From positions 161,306-225,305 of the forward strand of contig CAJTSE010000004.1 in assembly GCA_910578815.1 (NCBI GenBank): a stretch of DNA of 64,000 bases, written 5' to 3'. Source of the DNA: an uncultured Acetatifactor sp. (GTDB lineage Bacteria; Bacillota; Clostridia; Lachnospirales; Lachnospiraceae). The notes below the pieces were generated by a model. That model did no database searches, was not told where the DNA came from, and was given only the letters and a program-made list of their open reading frames with translations. This document shows positions 26,288-34,707 of the stretch, in pieces. The position numbers were made by a program, and so were the translations under genes. The stretch's first letter is position 1. Each line of letters opens with the position of its first letter.

Positions 26288-26320
26288 GATACTTGCGCAG
26301 TGCATATATATACTGTGTAT

Positions 26321-26404
26321 GCGGAAGTGTCGGAACTGGCAGACGAGCAAGACTAAGGATCTTGTGATAGCAATATCGTGTGGGTTCAAGTCCCATCTTC
26401 CGCA
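26321..26404 (+). tRNA. tRNA-Leu, anticodon AAG
   Basis: 84-nt class-II tRNA. Acceptor arms GCGGAAG (26321-26327) and CTTCCGC (26397-26403), discriminator A, D-arm TCG/CGA, anticodon stem CAAGA/TCTTG with loop CTAAGGA, a long variable arm and T-arm GTGGG-TTCAAGT-CCCAT-type. The loop gives anticodon AAG, which would need inosine at position 34 to read CUC. CCA is not encoded. It directly precedes the HipA-like gene. Confidence 0.92.
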
Positions 26405-26565
26405 TTTGTTGGCGCGAAGCAGAACACAGGTTGTTCATGCTTCGCGCCATTTTGTACAGTTTATGGCGTGAAATCAAACCGGAATGGTTTTGGTTTCGCG
26501 CCGTTTTGGTTGTGTGCCCTGGATGCGCTTTAACGGGGAAGTATGTTTTGCAGGGAGGTGACGGA

Positions 26566-27669
26566 ATGCCCGAAAAGAGAGTGTATGAAATTATGCACAT
26601 GGATAGAAGAGTTGCGAAGATTAACGCTTCCGGACAATGTAAGATATATTATCAGTCATTTATGCCCTGTAATTTATATTTGGAAGAGGCGGAAGAGATT
26701 GAGGCTCTGGTTAATAATATTACCAATTTCAATTATTGGTGTGCAACAAGAGTCCTTACGTTAGACAGAAAGTATGCAAAAGAGATTTTGAACAGTATAG
26801 GAATGCTGCAGGCAGTGACGGATAGGGAAAGAGCCAAAATCGCGTTATCCTATAGATGCGCTTCGCTGACGGATGTCTTTTGGGTAAAGCTTGAAAAGGA
26901 AAAGATTTCATTCAGGGATGTTAATTTGTACGAAAATCATTTGGATAATACTTTTATTGATATTGCGTTGAGAGGGAAGCAGTATACGGTTCAAAACGAT
27001 TGTCTGGCGAGAGACCTGTCAACAAATGGCTGTTTTCCAAAAGCCTGGCAGAGAATGGAGGCTGGTTTCAGATTATTAAAGGACGGGGGCGCAGATGCAG
27101 TCGAGAGAGAGCTTCTTGCCAGCCGGATCTGCAGATGTTTTGCCGTTTCACAGGTGTTATACGAAAGAGATTATTTTGACGGAGAAAAAGTCAGCGTCAG
27201 CAGTAATATTACCTCAAAGGAGTATTCCATTGTTTCGATGGAGGCATTTGAGATATATGCAGTGAATCATGGCATAAACACCGAAAAGTTTATTCTTTCT
27301 CTGGATCAATATAATTATTATATGATGAATATTGTGGATTACCTGATCGGAAATACAGACAGACATTGGGGAAACTGGGGGATATTGGTCCGTAATTCCA
27401 ATAATAAGCCGGTGAGATTACACGATCTGATGGATTTTAACCAGGCATTTCATGCGTATGATGATGTTGAAGGCGCCAACTGTCAGACTATGTTTGGAGA
27501 GCATATTAATCAAAAGGAGGCTGCAATCAGGTCCGTTGAAAAAGTCGGTTTAAATCAGATCAAAGAAATAAACAAAGCAGATTTTGTGGAATTGCCGCAG
27601 TATTATGACATGTTTTGCAAAAGGCAGAAATTATTAAAATCTGTCGGAGGTGTAGCAGATGGAAAATGA
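26566..27669 (+). CDS. HipA-like kinase-fold protein
   Basis: 367 aa. The C-terminal half carries a kinase-like catalytic pattern: GNTDRHWGNWG with Asp265, His267 and Asn270, then HDLMDFNQAF with Asp290 in place of DFG. This is the arrangement of HipA/CtkA-type serine/threonine kinases. The N-terminal 100 residues do not match the HipB-contacting domain of HipA, and no HipB-like antitoxin is adjacent. A near-perfect AGGGAGGTGA precedes ATG 26566; longer upstream frames run through the tRNA and are not real. It overlaps the DUF2200 gene by 11 bases. The substrate is unknown. Confidence 0.75.
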   Translation: MPEKRVYEIMHMDRRVAKINASGQCKIYYQSFMPCNLYLEEAEEIEALVNNITNFNYWCATRVLTLDRKYAKEILNSIGMLQAVTDRERAKIALSYRCASLTDVFWVKLEKEKISFRDVNLYENHLDNTFIDIALRGKQYTVQNDCLARDLSTNGCFPKAWQRMEAGFRLLKDGGADAVERELLASRICRCFAVSQVLYERDYFDGEKVSVSSNITSKEYSIVSMEAFEIYAVNHGINTEKFILSLDQYNYYMMNIVDYLIGNTDRHWGNWGILVRNSNNKPVRLHDLMDFNQAFHAYDDVEGANCQTMFGEHINQKEAAIRSVEKVGLNQIKEINKADFVELPQYYDMFCKRQKLLKSVGGVADGK

Positions 27670-28009
27670 GAAATTATATCAGATGGATTTTTCAAAGGTT
27701 TATCATTTGCTTGTCAGCAAAGCGGAGAAGAAGGGGCGGACAAGACAGGAGGTTGATGAGGTGATCTGCTGGCTTACCGGGTACAGCCGGCTGGAGCTGG
27801 AGGGAATGCTGGAAATGCCGGTGGCTTATGGGGATTTCTTTCGCAATGCTCCGGAATTGAATGAAAACAGGAGATTGATCAAAGGCGTGGTCTGCGGGGT
27901 GAGAGTGGAAGATATTAAAGAGCCGCTGATGCAGGAGATCCGATATTTGGATAAGCTGGTTGACGAGCTTGCCAAAGGGAAGGCTATGGAAAAAATACTT
28001 CGCAGATAA
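27659..28009 (+). CDS. DUF2200 family protein
   Basis: 116 aa. It has the family pattern YQMDFSKVYHLLVSKAEKKGR then TRQEVDEVICWLTGY, and a C-terminal LDKLVDELAKGKAMEKILR. This small cytoplasmic family is common in Firmicutes and is of unknown function. GGAGGTG 8 bases upstream of ATG 27659, with an 11-base overlap, couples it to the kinase-like gene. Confidence 0.88.
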   Translation: MENEKLYQMDFSKVYHLLVSKAEKKGRTRQEVDEVICWLTGYSRLELEGMLEMPVAYGDFFRNAPELNENRRLIKGVVCGVRVEDIKEPLMQEIRYLDKLVDELAKGKAMEKILRR

Positions 28010-28048
28010 AATGGGATGAGGAATTTCAGTGGGGAGGCGACAGGCACA

Positions 28049-28561
28049 ATGTTAATGGAAACAAAAGATCTTATATTGAAAAAGGCTGTATATGAGGATT
28101 GGAAATCTATATATCATAATGTCTGGTCCAGGCCGGATACGGCAAAGTATATGCAGTGGAAGGTGACAACTGACGAAGAGGGGGCCAGGGAACGAATTCA
28201 GAAAACCATTGCCTGGCAGGAAAACCATGACGCCTGGCTGGTATACGAGAAGAAGAGCGGCCAGGCCATCGGCTTTACGGGAATCGTGGAGACCCGGCCG
28301 CATATTTATGAAGAGACTGGCATTGCACTAGGACCGGAGTATGTTGGAAAGGGATATGGGAAACAGATTCTGCGGTTGCTGATGGAGTATTGCATCTCTT
28401 TGGGCGGGATGGAATTTCATTATTCAACGTGGTCAGGCAATCTTGCATCTAAGGCATTGGCGGCATCGGCCGGATTTGTCTATCAATATTCGGAGGAAAA
28501 AAGAGATCCACGCAATGGAGAGCCCTACGAATTGGAGCATTATAAGAAGGATTTGAGATGA
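28049..28561 (+). CDS. GNAT family N-acetyltransferase
   Basis: About 170 aa. It begins METKDLILKKAVYEDW, as in RimJ/RimL-like enzymes, with GIALGPEYVGKGYGKQILRLL as acetyl-CoA-binding motif A and SWSG-type region NLASKALAASAGFVY. GGGGAGG at about 28031-28037 supports ATG 28049 over the in-frame ATG at 28016. Third gene of the run that starts with the HipA-like gene. Confidence 0.87.
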   Translation: MLMETKDLILKKAVYEDWKSIYHNVWSRPDTAKYMQWKVTTDEEGARERIQKTIAWQENHDAWLVYEKKSGQAIGFTGIVETRPHIYEETGIALGPEYVGKGYGKQILRLLMEYCISLGGMEFHYSTWSGNLASKALAASAGFVYQYSEEKRDPRNGEPYELEHYKKDLR

Positions 28562-28579
28562 TAAAACAGATTTCACTTA

Positions 28580-28608
28580 TTGTATTTTTACAGAGGATTG
28601 TGTATAAT
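28580..28608 (+). promoter_or_regulatory. Promoter before a small ORF and the 138-aa protein
   Basis: TTGTAT (28580-28585), 17 bases, TATAAT (28603-28608). Confidence 0.55.
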
Positions 28609-28632
28609 GAAATAAACAGACAGTAAGGCAAA

Positions 28633-28710
28633 TTGTCGGAATATATCAGACAGTATGATCTTAAAGAGGCTGCGAAACAGTTTTTCCAACTGAAAGAAAG
28701 CGGGGTGTAG
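28633..28710 (+). CDS. Possible 25-aa small protein or leader
   Basis: TTG start with AAGG 5 bases upstream, 26 codons including TAG, ending 2 bases before the next ATG. The product ends in AAKQFFQLKESGV, amphipathic and protein-like. It may be a real small protein, a translational leader for the next gene, or a gene remnant. Confidence 0.3.
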   Translation: MSEYIRQYDLKEAAKQFFQLKESGV

Positions 28711-28712
28711 CT

Positions 28713-29129
28713 ATGGCAAAGGATACTCGTCTGATTAACATATATCTTAAAATATACCATAAAAAAGTGCTGACCATGGATGACCTTGGCTATTTGGCCA
28801 AGTATGATCCGGAGTGCTTTGAAAAAACCTGCAAAAATGTTGTCTACAATGTTCCCAAGGTAAAGCCCATCATGGAGCCGGAGAAAGGAAAAGCTGTAAA
28901 ATCCGAGCCGGTGCCGGCGCGTTCTGAGTGGCAGACAATAGAAAAAGTGTTATACAATTTAAAGCGTTTGGAGGCAAATGACTATCCCGTGGCGGATGTT
29001 GACGCGGATCAGGTGAAAAACCTGCTGGGCAATCTGTATATGGAGCTGTTATTCCCTCATAACGATAAATATGCTTTTGTAAACGCGGGAGATCAGGGGG
29101 AAACCTCTTTGTTTGACAGAAGAGCATAA
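28713..29129 (+). CDS. Hypothetical protein, 138 aa
   Basis: I do not recognise the family. Soluble and mixed-charge, with a helical N-terminus, a Lys/Glu/Pro-rich middle (about residues 50-72) and a C-terminal segment LLGNLYMELLFPHNDKYAF. It sits behind a clear promoter and the small ORF at 28633. The preceding GCGGGGTGT is a modest SD. Confidence 0.65.
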   Translation: MAKDTRLINIYLKIYHKKVLTMDDLGYLAKYDPECFEKTCKNVVYNVPKVKPIMEPEKGKAVKSEPVPARSEWQTIEKVLYNLKRLEANDYPVADVDADQVKNLLGNLYMELLFPHNDKYAFVNAGDQGETSLFDRRA

Positions 29130-29288
29130 AAGTCAGGGCAGTAAACCTTTTGCTCCTGTGAGCAGTCAATACTCGTAAGGTAATTGACCGACAGTGCCGG
29201 AAATTCCCAAATTATGAGAAATCTTCGCATAGGGTTGAGATTCCTCGAAGCGGAATCATGGGGTTAAGATAATTCGGAAGGAGATTGC

Positions 29289-29857
29289 ATGAAGCTGTAT
29301 CATGGAAGTAATATCGGGGGGATCAGGGTCTTAGAGCCAAGGCAGGCAGATCATGATCGCCCCTATGTTTATTTATCTACAATTCCTGTGGTGCGGCCTT
29401 TTATCTGTGCAACGCCGTGGAGAAGCCTTATTATTGGTTCCCCTATGGCTTTGACGAGGGAGGCGTGCCTGTTTACCATGAACTGTATCCTGATGCTCTC
29501 AGGCAGGTATCGGAAGGGGTCAGGGGATATATTTATGAGGCGGGAGCCGGGGAAAAGCAGGTGCTCCCTTTTAAAAATATTCCCTGTGCAAGGCTGGCGG
29601 CAGAGCCGTTGGCGGTAACGGGCTGTCTGGAGGTGAAGAACGCATACGAATTGTTTTTAGAGTATGTGGAGCAGGGGCAGATGCGGATCGGGCGCTTTGA
29701 GGATAAATCGGAGCAGGAGCTGAGCAGGTGGTATTCCATGATCAAAGGCTGTCTCAAAGAAAAAGAGATGGTCAAAATTCCTGACTGCTCATATGCGGTG
29801 TTTGTGAGAAACAGGTTTCCGGGGGTATGGGAGGAATATCTGAGGGAGGAAGTTTAA
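29289..29857 (+). pseudogene. Frameshifted gene of an uncharacterised about 190-aa family
   Basis: The first frame begins at ATG 29289 after GGAAGGAG and reads MKLYHGSNIGG, then a YVYLST segment. At about 29390-29393 one base is missing: the +1 frame continues with GAAFYLCNAVEKPYYWF and runs to 29857, ending VWEEYLREEV. Joined, the two frames make one continuous protein resembling small proteins with a YHGS motif, as in ADP-ribosyltransferase-like or DUF3990-like families. This may be a true mutation or a sequencing error. The function is unknown. Confidence 0.75.
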
Positions 29858-29977
29858 GCATATTGGGGAAACCATAGTGTGTTCGGGGTGCAATGGGGAT
29901 TTATGGCGGCGGACTTAATCCGATGATGTAAATATATGAGAGACAATAATAACTCACAAATACCCGTGAAACATGGC

Positions 29978-30925
29978 CTAACGGTGGCACAGGCGGCAGA
30001 GCAGCGCCGTAATAATACCGGAGATCACAATAATCAGCAGGTCCACAGGGGCCAGTACGATTCCGCCAAGCCCGTCGAAAAAGAAGCCGCTGCCGAACCG
30101 GTACAGGTTCCCATGTAAGAGAATCATTTCTCCGGTGTACATGAGCAGGGTGACAAGAGAAGCGAGAACGGCAGGCAGCAGGATTGCCGTTTTTCTGCTT
30201 TTTCCCAGAGTGAAGGAGCCTGCAAAAACACCAACTGTAACGCCCAGCAGAGCAAAAAAGACGGACATCAGCAGGGCGGACAGGGCAGAAACGGTGAGCT
30301 CGCCCCCGCGGTAAAAGGACGTAAAGCAGGCCCAGATGCACATTCCCAGAAAGCCAAAAGCAGTAATTGTCTGGAGAGTCAGTATCTTTTTTCGGGTGTT
30401 ATCCTTTGAACGGATCATGTTGGAAAAGCCGTAAAAGGAATTGAGCAGGGACAGAATCAGGACCATGGAAATCAGATAAAAATGAAGCTTAAAGGCAGGG
30501 CTGTATCCGCCCAGCAGGACATCCACCGCCTCCCAGGTCCTGGTCTCGTACTGGCGGGGAGGCACCATGCAAAGCGACAGCTGCCAGCCTTCCAGAGGGA
30601 CGACTTCTGTTGTCTGCACAAGAATATTGGTTTCCATCAGTCTCTCAAAAAGAAAAAAGATGCCTACGGACAAGGCGCCGCCGCAGACAAGATCCAGCCT
30701 TTTTCCCAGCTTTTGAAACAGGGGAAGCAGCAGTACTCCCAGGATCAGGGCGACGGAAATCGGAGTGTAGGGTATGATGTACTTCGGATAGCGCTCCATC
30801 GGGATGGCGCCGTTTCGCAGCATTTCATTTACTGCCAGAATTCCCATATATATGGGATAGGCAGAGAGGGCTGTCACGCCGGCCAGAGAAAAAAGATAAA
30901 ATTTCCGATAGCTTTTGTCCTTCAT
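29978..30925 (-). CDS. Polytopic membrane protein, 315 aa
   Basis: About eight hydrophobic helices. The first is FYLFSLAGVTALSAYPIYMG and the last IVLAPVDLLIIVISGIITAL. An extracytoplasmic loop (about residues 105-145) follows helix 3. GGAGG suits the second ATG at 30925 (7-base spacing) better than ATG 30931. It is divergent from the surrounding plus-strand genes and monocistronic. I cannot assign a family. Confidence 0.7.
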   Translation of the reverse strand: MKDKSYRKFYLFSLAGVTALSAYPIYMGILAVNEMLRNGAIPMERYPKYIIPYTPISVALILGVLLLPLFQKLGKRLDLVCGGALSVGIFFLFERLMETNILVQTTEVVPLEGWQLSLCMVPPRQYETRTWEAVDVLLGGYSPAFKLHFYLISMVLILSLLNSFYGFSNMIRSKDNTRKKILTLQTITAFGFLGMCIWACFTSFYRGGELTVSALSALLMSVFFALLGVTVGVFAGSFTLGKSRKTAILLPAVLASLVTLLMYTGEMILLHGNLYRFGSGFFFDGLGGIVLAPVDLLIIVISGIITALLCRLCHR

Positions 30926-31086
30926 TTGCATGCCTCCGGTTTGTTCTTTTCTTTACTCTAACATGAGGGAGATGGCTTGTCAATAGTACCGGTTTTTTCC
31001 ATGCTGAGTAATCTGGCCTCACAAAGGCGGCAGTCAAGCGCAAGACGAACAGACGGTATGGCTGCCACGGGTATCGTCAGTTTTTC

Positions 31087-31542
31087 TCAGATATAAAGCG
31101 TATAATTATCCCCCTTGTGTTTTTTATATTCCAGATCCGAATAAAGGCAGCTCGCACAATCATCCGTTATTTTCCGGAGAGCAACCTTTGTCATTTCCGT
31201 GCAGTCCCTTCGCGACAGGGCTTCCGATATTTCACAGAACAGAGCTTCACTGTTTTCGCACATATCGCTTGTGGGCACTCCGCTGATATAGTCCATTTCT
31301 AATAGTATGTACCAGGAGCTGCGCTCACAGCGGATCCCCGCCATGCGTCTTACAGCCGCAGTAATGCCCGTTTCCTCTAAAACCTCCCGCACGGCGGCTT
31401 CCTCCGGCAGTTCGTTTTCATGGCAGAAGCCGCCGGGGATCAAAAGCTTACCGTTTGCGCCGCCATAGGTATGGCGTACAAGCAAAATCTGGTTCTCTTT
31501 TCTTACGATACAACCTACCGAAAAACTATAGTTATCTTTCAT
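31087..31542 (-). CDS. NUDIX hydrolase
   Basis: 151 aa. The NUDIX box is GGFCHENELPEEAAV then REVLEETGI, at about residues 37-60. ATG 31542 follows GGAGGTG. It lies 74 bases after the HAD gene on the same strand and is probably the last gene of a three-gene operon. The substrate is unknown. Confidence 0.9.
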   Translation of the reverse strand: MKDNYSFSVGCIVRKENQILLVRHTYGGANGKLLIPGGFCHENELPEEAAVREVLEETGITAAVRRMAGIRCERSSWYILLEMDYISGVPTSDMCENSEALFCEISEALSRRDCTEMTKVALRKITDDCASCLYSDLEYKKHKGDNYTLYI

Positions 31543-31616
31543 GACTTCAACACCTCCGCCGCATAAAGTTCTATCATTTCTTCAGCCACCTGCTCAGGCG
31601 GCCGTGATACTGCATC

Positions 31617-32264
31617 TCATACCGTTTTCGCATGTTCCTTCAGGAAGATGCCCAGTTCCTGGAAATTACTTACGATATTGCCGGAATAAGCCTCGTGATC
31701 TCTGTTAAACAAAACCGTCTCCAGTCCTGCTTTCCGGGCGGCATTTATGTTTCGGACGCTGTTATCCACAAAAATGCAATTCCGGGGCCTGCATTGCAGG
31801 CGCTCCAGTGTATGGGTAAAAATTCGGTTTTCCGGCTTGCGCATATGGATTTCCCCGCTGACAATGGTATCTTTAAAAAATTTTTGGAGTCCATATAACG
31901 AAATCAGGTATTTACTCCATTCTTTGACATCATTTGAAAACAGTACAAAATCACATTGCCTGTAATGACATTCCGCAAACCTGATAAAATCAGGATCCAG
32001 AGTCAGATAATTGGTGAGATAATCCTCCATGGCTTCCTGCGGATTCGGATAGCCTAACCGGGAAAGAAATTCATCAGAACTGATTTCCCCGTTTCCTGCC
32101 TTGGTAAACAGGAATTCCTCCCGAAAGGCCCTGGTAAGCCGGTCATGCTCTTTGGCATCAAAATGTTCATAGGTGTAAGGGATGAAATAGCCTTTACTTT
32201 CCTTTATGATTACTCCATACATATCAAGCAGCAGAATGTGTTTATTCTTTGGCTTTTCTTCCAT
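31617..32264 (-). CDS. HAD family hydrolase
   Basis: 215 aa HAD-IA-type hydrolase. Motif I is LLLDMYGVI: the nucleophile Asp is present, but the usual second Asp is Tyr, which in this superfamily suggests a change from phosphatase chemistry or a DxxGV-type member. Motif II is FSNDV, the motif III Lys is in MRKPENRIF and motif IV is IFVDNSVRNINAA. It overlaps the upstream XRE-methyltransferase gene by 23 bases. Confidence 0.85.
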   Translation of the reverse strand: MEEKPKNKHILLLDMYGVIIKESKGYFIPYTYEHFDAKEHDRLTRAFREEFLFTKAGNGEISSDEFLSRLGYPNPQEAMEDYLTNYLTLDPDFIRFAECHYRQCDFVLFSNDVKEWSKYLISLYGLQKFFKDTIVSGEIHMRKPENRIFTHTLERLQCRPRNCIFVDNSVRNINAARKAGLETVLFNRDHEAYSGNIVSNFQELGIFLKEHAKTV

Positions 32265-33417
32265 AAGAAATCATTTTTCCTTTCATAAATGTATATCCGG
32301 CTTCAGGGTGATCGGCAAAGAATTTTGCAATTTCAAGATTACGATTGCAGTAATCTTCCGCCTCTTTCCGGGAGAGACCATGGGTCAGCAGATGCAGGAT
32401 CAGCGCATCCCTTTCCTCTTCGCTGATGCCGGCGCTCCAATCATTGTAGGCGATAAAATCTTTCTTTGTTTCCTCGTACTCCGGAGAATGCGGGGTCACA
32501 AATTCCACCTTGTCATTCATTCTCACGTCAACATCCGTCAGCCCCAGTTTCTGCATAATATGTGCGGTTCTGATGGCAATCGCATAATCTCTGCCCTGCA
32601 TTGTAAGCTCGGTGCGCCATTTCTTTTCCAACCCCTCATGCCGGCACAGCTCCTGATAGTCCATACCGTCAATATAAAGCCCGCAGCACTCAAACTCCCT
32701 GTTTGCGTCAATGCAGACCACATATCCACCCGGTTTTGCAAAGGAAATCATCTTTCGAATAAAAGCCTCAGGGTTGTCCAGATGCCTGAGAACCGCCTGA
32801 CAAATTACAATATCATATTGACTTTCGGCGGAATATGCAAAGACATTTTTGCAGATAAAATTTATCTGCGATTTCAAGGCAGTCGTCTCCCCAGCAGTTT
32901 CTTTTTCCAGAGCGGCTTTCTCATTCTGTATTTTAAAAAGGTTCTTTCCCTTTTTGATTAAGTCTTCCGCAAAATCAATTCCCGTATAGGTGCTTTCCGC
33001 AGGCAGACAGGGAAGCAGGAGCATTCCCAGAAATCCATAGCCGCAGCCGCAGTCCAGCAGGGAGACAGGCTCGGTAATTTTCCAGACCTGTGATACGAGA
33101 AAGCGGGCATAATCCTCATTCCAATAATTTTTCCGTGTCCGCAGAAGGTATTCCAGCTTTTGATTCCAGAAATCTTTGGTGGCTGTTTTTTCGGGGAGAT
33201 AGGTTTCTCCCTCCATGGGCTTTAAACCCAGCAGTTGGTCGGTGGACACGTTAAAAAAATCAGCTAATAGTGGCAGGATGGTAATGTCCGGCATATTAAC
33301 GCCGGTTTCCCATTTACTGATCGTCTGAAAGGAGACGCCGATGCAGTCCGCAAGCTCCTGCTGTGTTATCTTCTTGATTTTACGCAAATCGGCAATGCGC
33401 AGTGATATATTGTTCAT
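32242..33417 (-). CDS. XRE-type HTH fused to SAM-dependent methyltransferase
   Basis: 391 aa. Residues 5-62 are an XRE/HTH_3 DNA-binding domain (QQELADCIGVSFQTISKWE). Residues about 115-270 form a class-I methyltransferase with the SAM motif LLDCGCGYGFLGML and a later DIVICQAVLRHLDNPEAFIR. The C-terminal about 100 residues are helical and similar to an activity-associated extension. GGGAGG 5 bases upstream supports ATG 33417. The HAD gene overlaps its end. The protein may sense or modify a small molecule and regulate transcription. Confidence 0.85.
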   Translation of the reverse strand: MNNISLRIADLRKIKKITQQELADCIGVSFQTISKWETGVNMPDITILPLLADFFNVSTDQLLGLKPMEGETYLPEKTATKDFWNQKLEYLLRTRKNYWNEDYARFLVSQVWKITEPVSLLDCGCGYGFLGMLLLPCLPAESTYTGIDFAEDLIKKGKNLFKIQNEKAALEKETAGETTALKSQINFICKNVFAYSAESQYDIVICQAVLRHLDNPEAFIRKMISFAKPGGYVVCIDANREFECCGLYIDGMDYQELCRHEGLEKKWRTELTMQGRDYAIAIRTAHIMQKLGLTDVDVRMNDKVEFVTPHSPEYEETKKDFIAYNDWSAGISEEERDALILHLLTHGLSRKEAEDYCNRNLEIAKFFADHPEAGYTFMKGKMISYGRKAKE

Positions 33418-33646
33418 GTGAACCTCCCGGCTTAAGCCTTCCTGTGATTAAAACATATCATTTACTTGGATTATATCAAAAATCAGGACGTTTGTATTCT
33501 TATGAATCGGAGAATATTTTCGCCCGGAAGGCGAACGAAGAGCAAATTCCTGTCTGCCGGACAAATTTTGCCTGTATGACGAAATGTCTGTTCTTTTCGT
33601 CCTGCAGATGTTATACTTTGTTAAGCATAAAAGGGAGGGATATATT

Positions 33647-34690
33647 ATGTTTCATTTTGGATTTTCTTATGTGGGCCTAATTTATCTTGTGATGCTGTTT
33701 CTGCCCAATATACTCTGGACCAAAAACCAGCCTGCGGGCTATGAAAATTATGTAAAGAATGAAAGCAAGGCCTTACAGATTCTGGAGAGGATCGGGGAAG
33801 TGACAGTATGCTGCTTAATGCTGATATTTACGGATTTTAATGTGCGGACAGACTCTGCGTGGTGTATCTGGCTGCTGATTTCCTTCCTGTTGATGCTGTT
33901 GTATGAAACATACTGGGTTCGGTATTTTAAAAGCAAAAAGCGCATGGCGGATTTTTACAGGGGAATCTGCGGCATTCCGCTGGCGGGAGCCACCCTGCCG
34001 GTAATGGCATTTTTTCTGCTGGGGATCTACGGCCGCAATTCTATTCTTCTGATTGCCACGGTTATTTTGGGAATCGGGCATATCGGCATTCATGCAGGCC
34101 ATCGCAAAGAGATTGAGACATTTTATTTTGAAGTACCGGGGATTGACAGAAAGGATGAGGCGCTTGCATACATCCGGGAGTTTTATGAATATGGATCCGA
34201 TATAAACGGGGCCGGAGGACTGCACCGGTTTTTGGATGATTATGAGGGCTGGCTGGAGAAGCTAAAAGCGGATGAAAACAGAGCCGCCGATGAGGAAAAG
34301 GTGCCGTCAAGGACATTTTTTCTGGTCAGGAGAGGTGACAGAAAAATTGTCGGGATGATAAACATCAGGCTGGCATTGAACGAGCGTTTAAAAAAGTCCG
34401 GTGGACATATCGGTTACAGTATCCGGCCGGTTGAAAGAGGGAAAGGCTACAACAAGGTCAACCTGTATCTGGGGTTAAAGGTTTGTCAGAAATATGGGAT
34501 ACCTAAGGTCCTGCTGGATGCGGATTCGAACAATCCTGCTTCCTGGAGAACGATGGAGGCGTTGGGAGGCGTTAAAATAAGGGAATATTTTGACGATGAA
34601 AACGCCCACTGCATGGTAAGGGATTATGAAATTGATGTAAGCAAAAGTATAGCTGACTATTCCGCTGTTTATGAGCCGATGACGGTGTAA
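33647..34690 (+). CDS. Membrane domain fused to GNAT acetyltransferase
   Basis: 347 aa. Four hydrophobic helices fill residues about 1-145 (GFSYVGLIYLVMLFLPNILW; CLMLIF region; WLLISFLLMLLYETYW; ILLIATVILGIGHIGIHAG). A cytoplasmic GNAT domain follows (about 155-330) with GHIGYSIRPVERGKGYNKVN as acetyl-CoA loop and NNPASWRTMEALGGV. AGGGAGGG decides ATG 33647 over the TTG/ATG codons from 33584. It converges on the OTU-like gene, 17 bases apart. The acceptor is unknown. Confidence 0.85.
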   Translation: MFHFGFSYVGLIYLVMLFLPNILWTKNQPAGYENYVKNESKALQILERIGEVTVCCLMLIFTDFNVRTDSAWCIWLLISFLLMLLYETYWVRYFKSKKRMADFYRGICGIPLAGATLPVMAFFLLGIYGRNSILLIATVILGIGHIGIHAGHRKEIETFYFEVPGIDRKDEALAYIREFYEYGSDINGAGGLHRFLDDYEGWLEKLKADENRAADEEKVPSRTFFLVRRGDRKIVGMINIRLALNERLKKSGGHIGYSIRPVERGKGYNKVNLYLGLKVCQKYGIPKVLLDADSNNPASWRTMEALGGVKIREYFDDENAHCMVRDYEIDVSKSIADYSAVYEPMTV

Positions 34691-34707
34691 AACAGCGGAA
34701 TCAATTA

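Noticed and set aside
26380..26565. Upstream extension of the HipA-like protein through the tRNA region
   Set aside because: The first part of that frame overlaps tRNA-Leu, and the near-perfect SD is at 26566.
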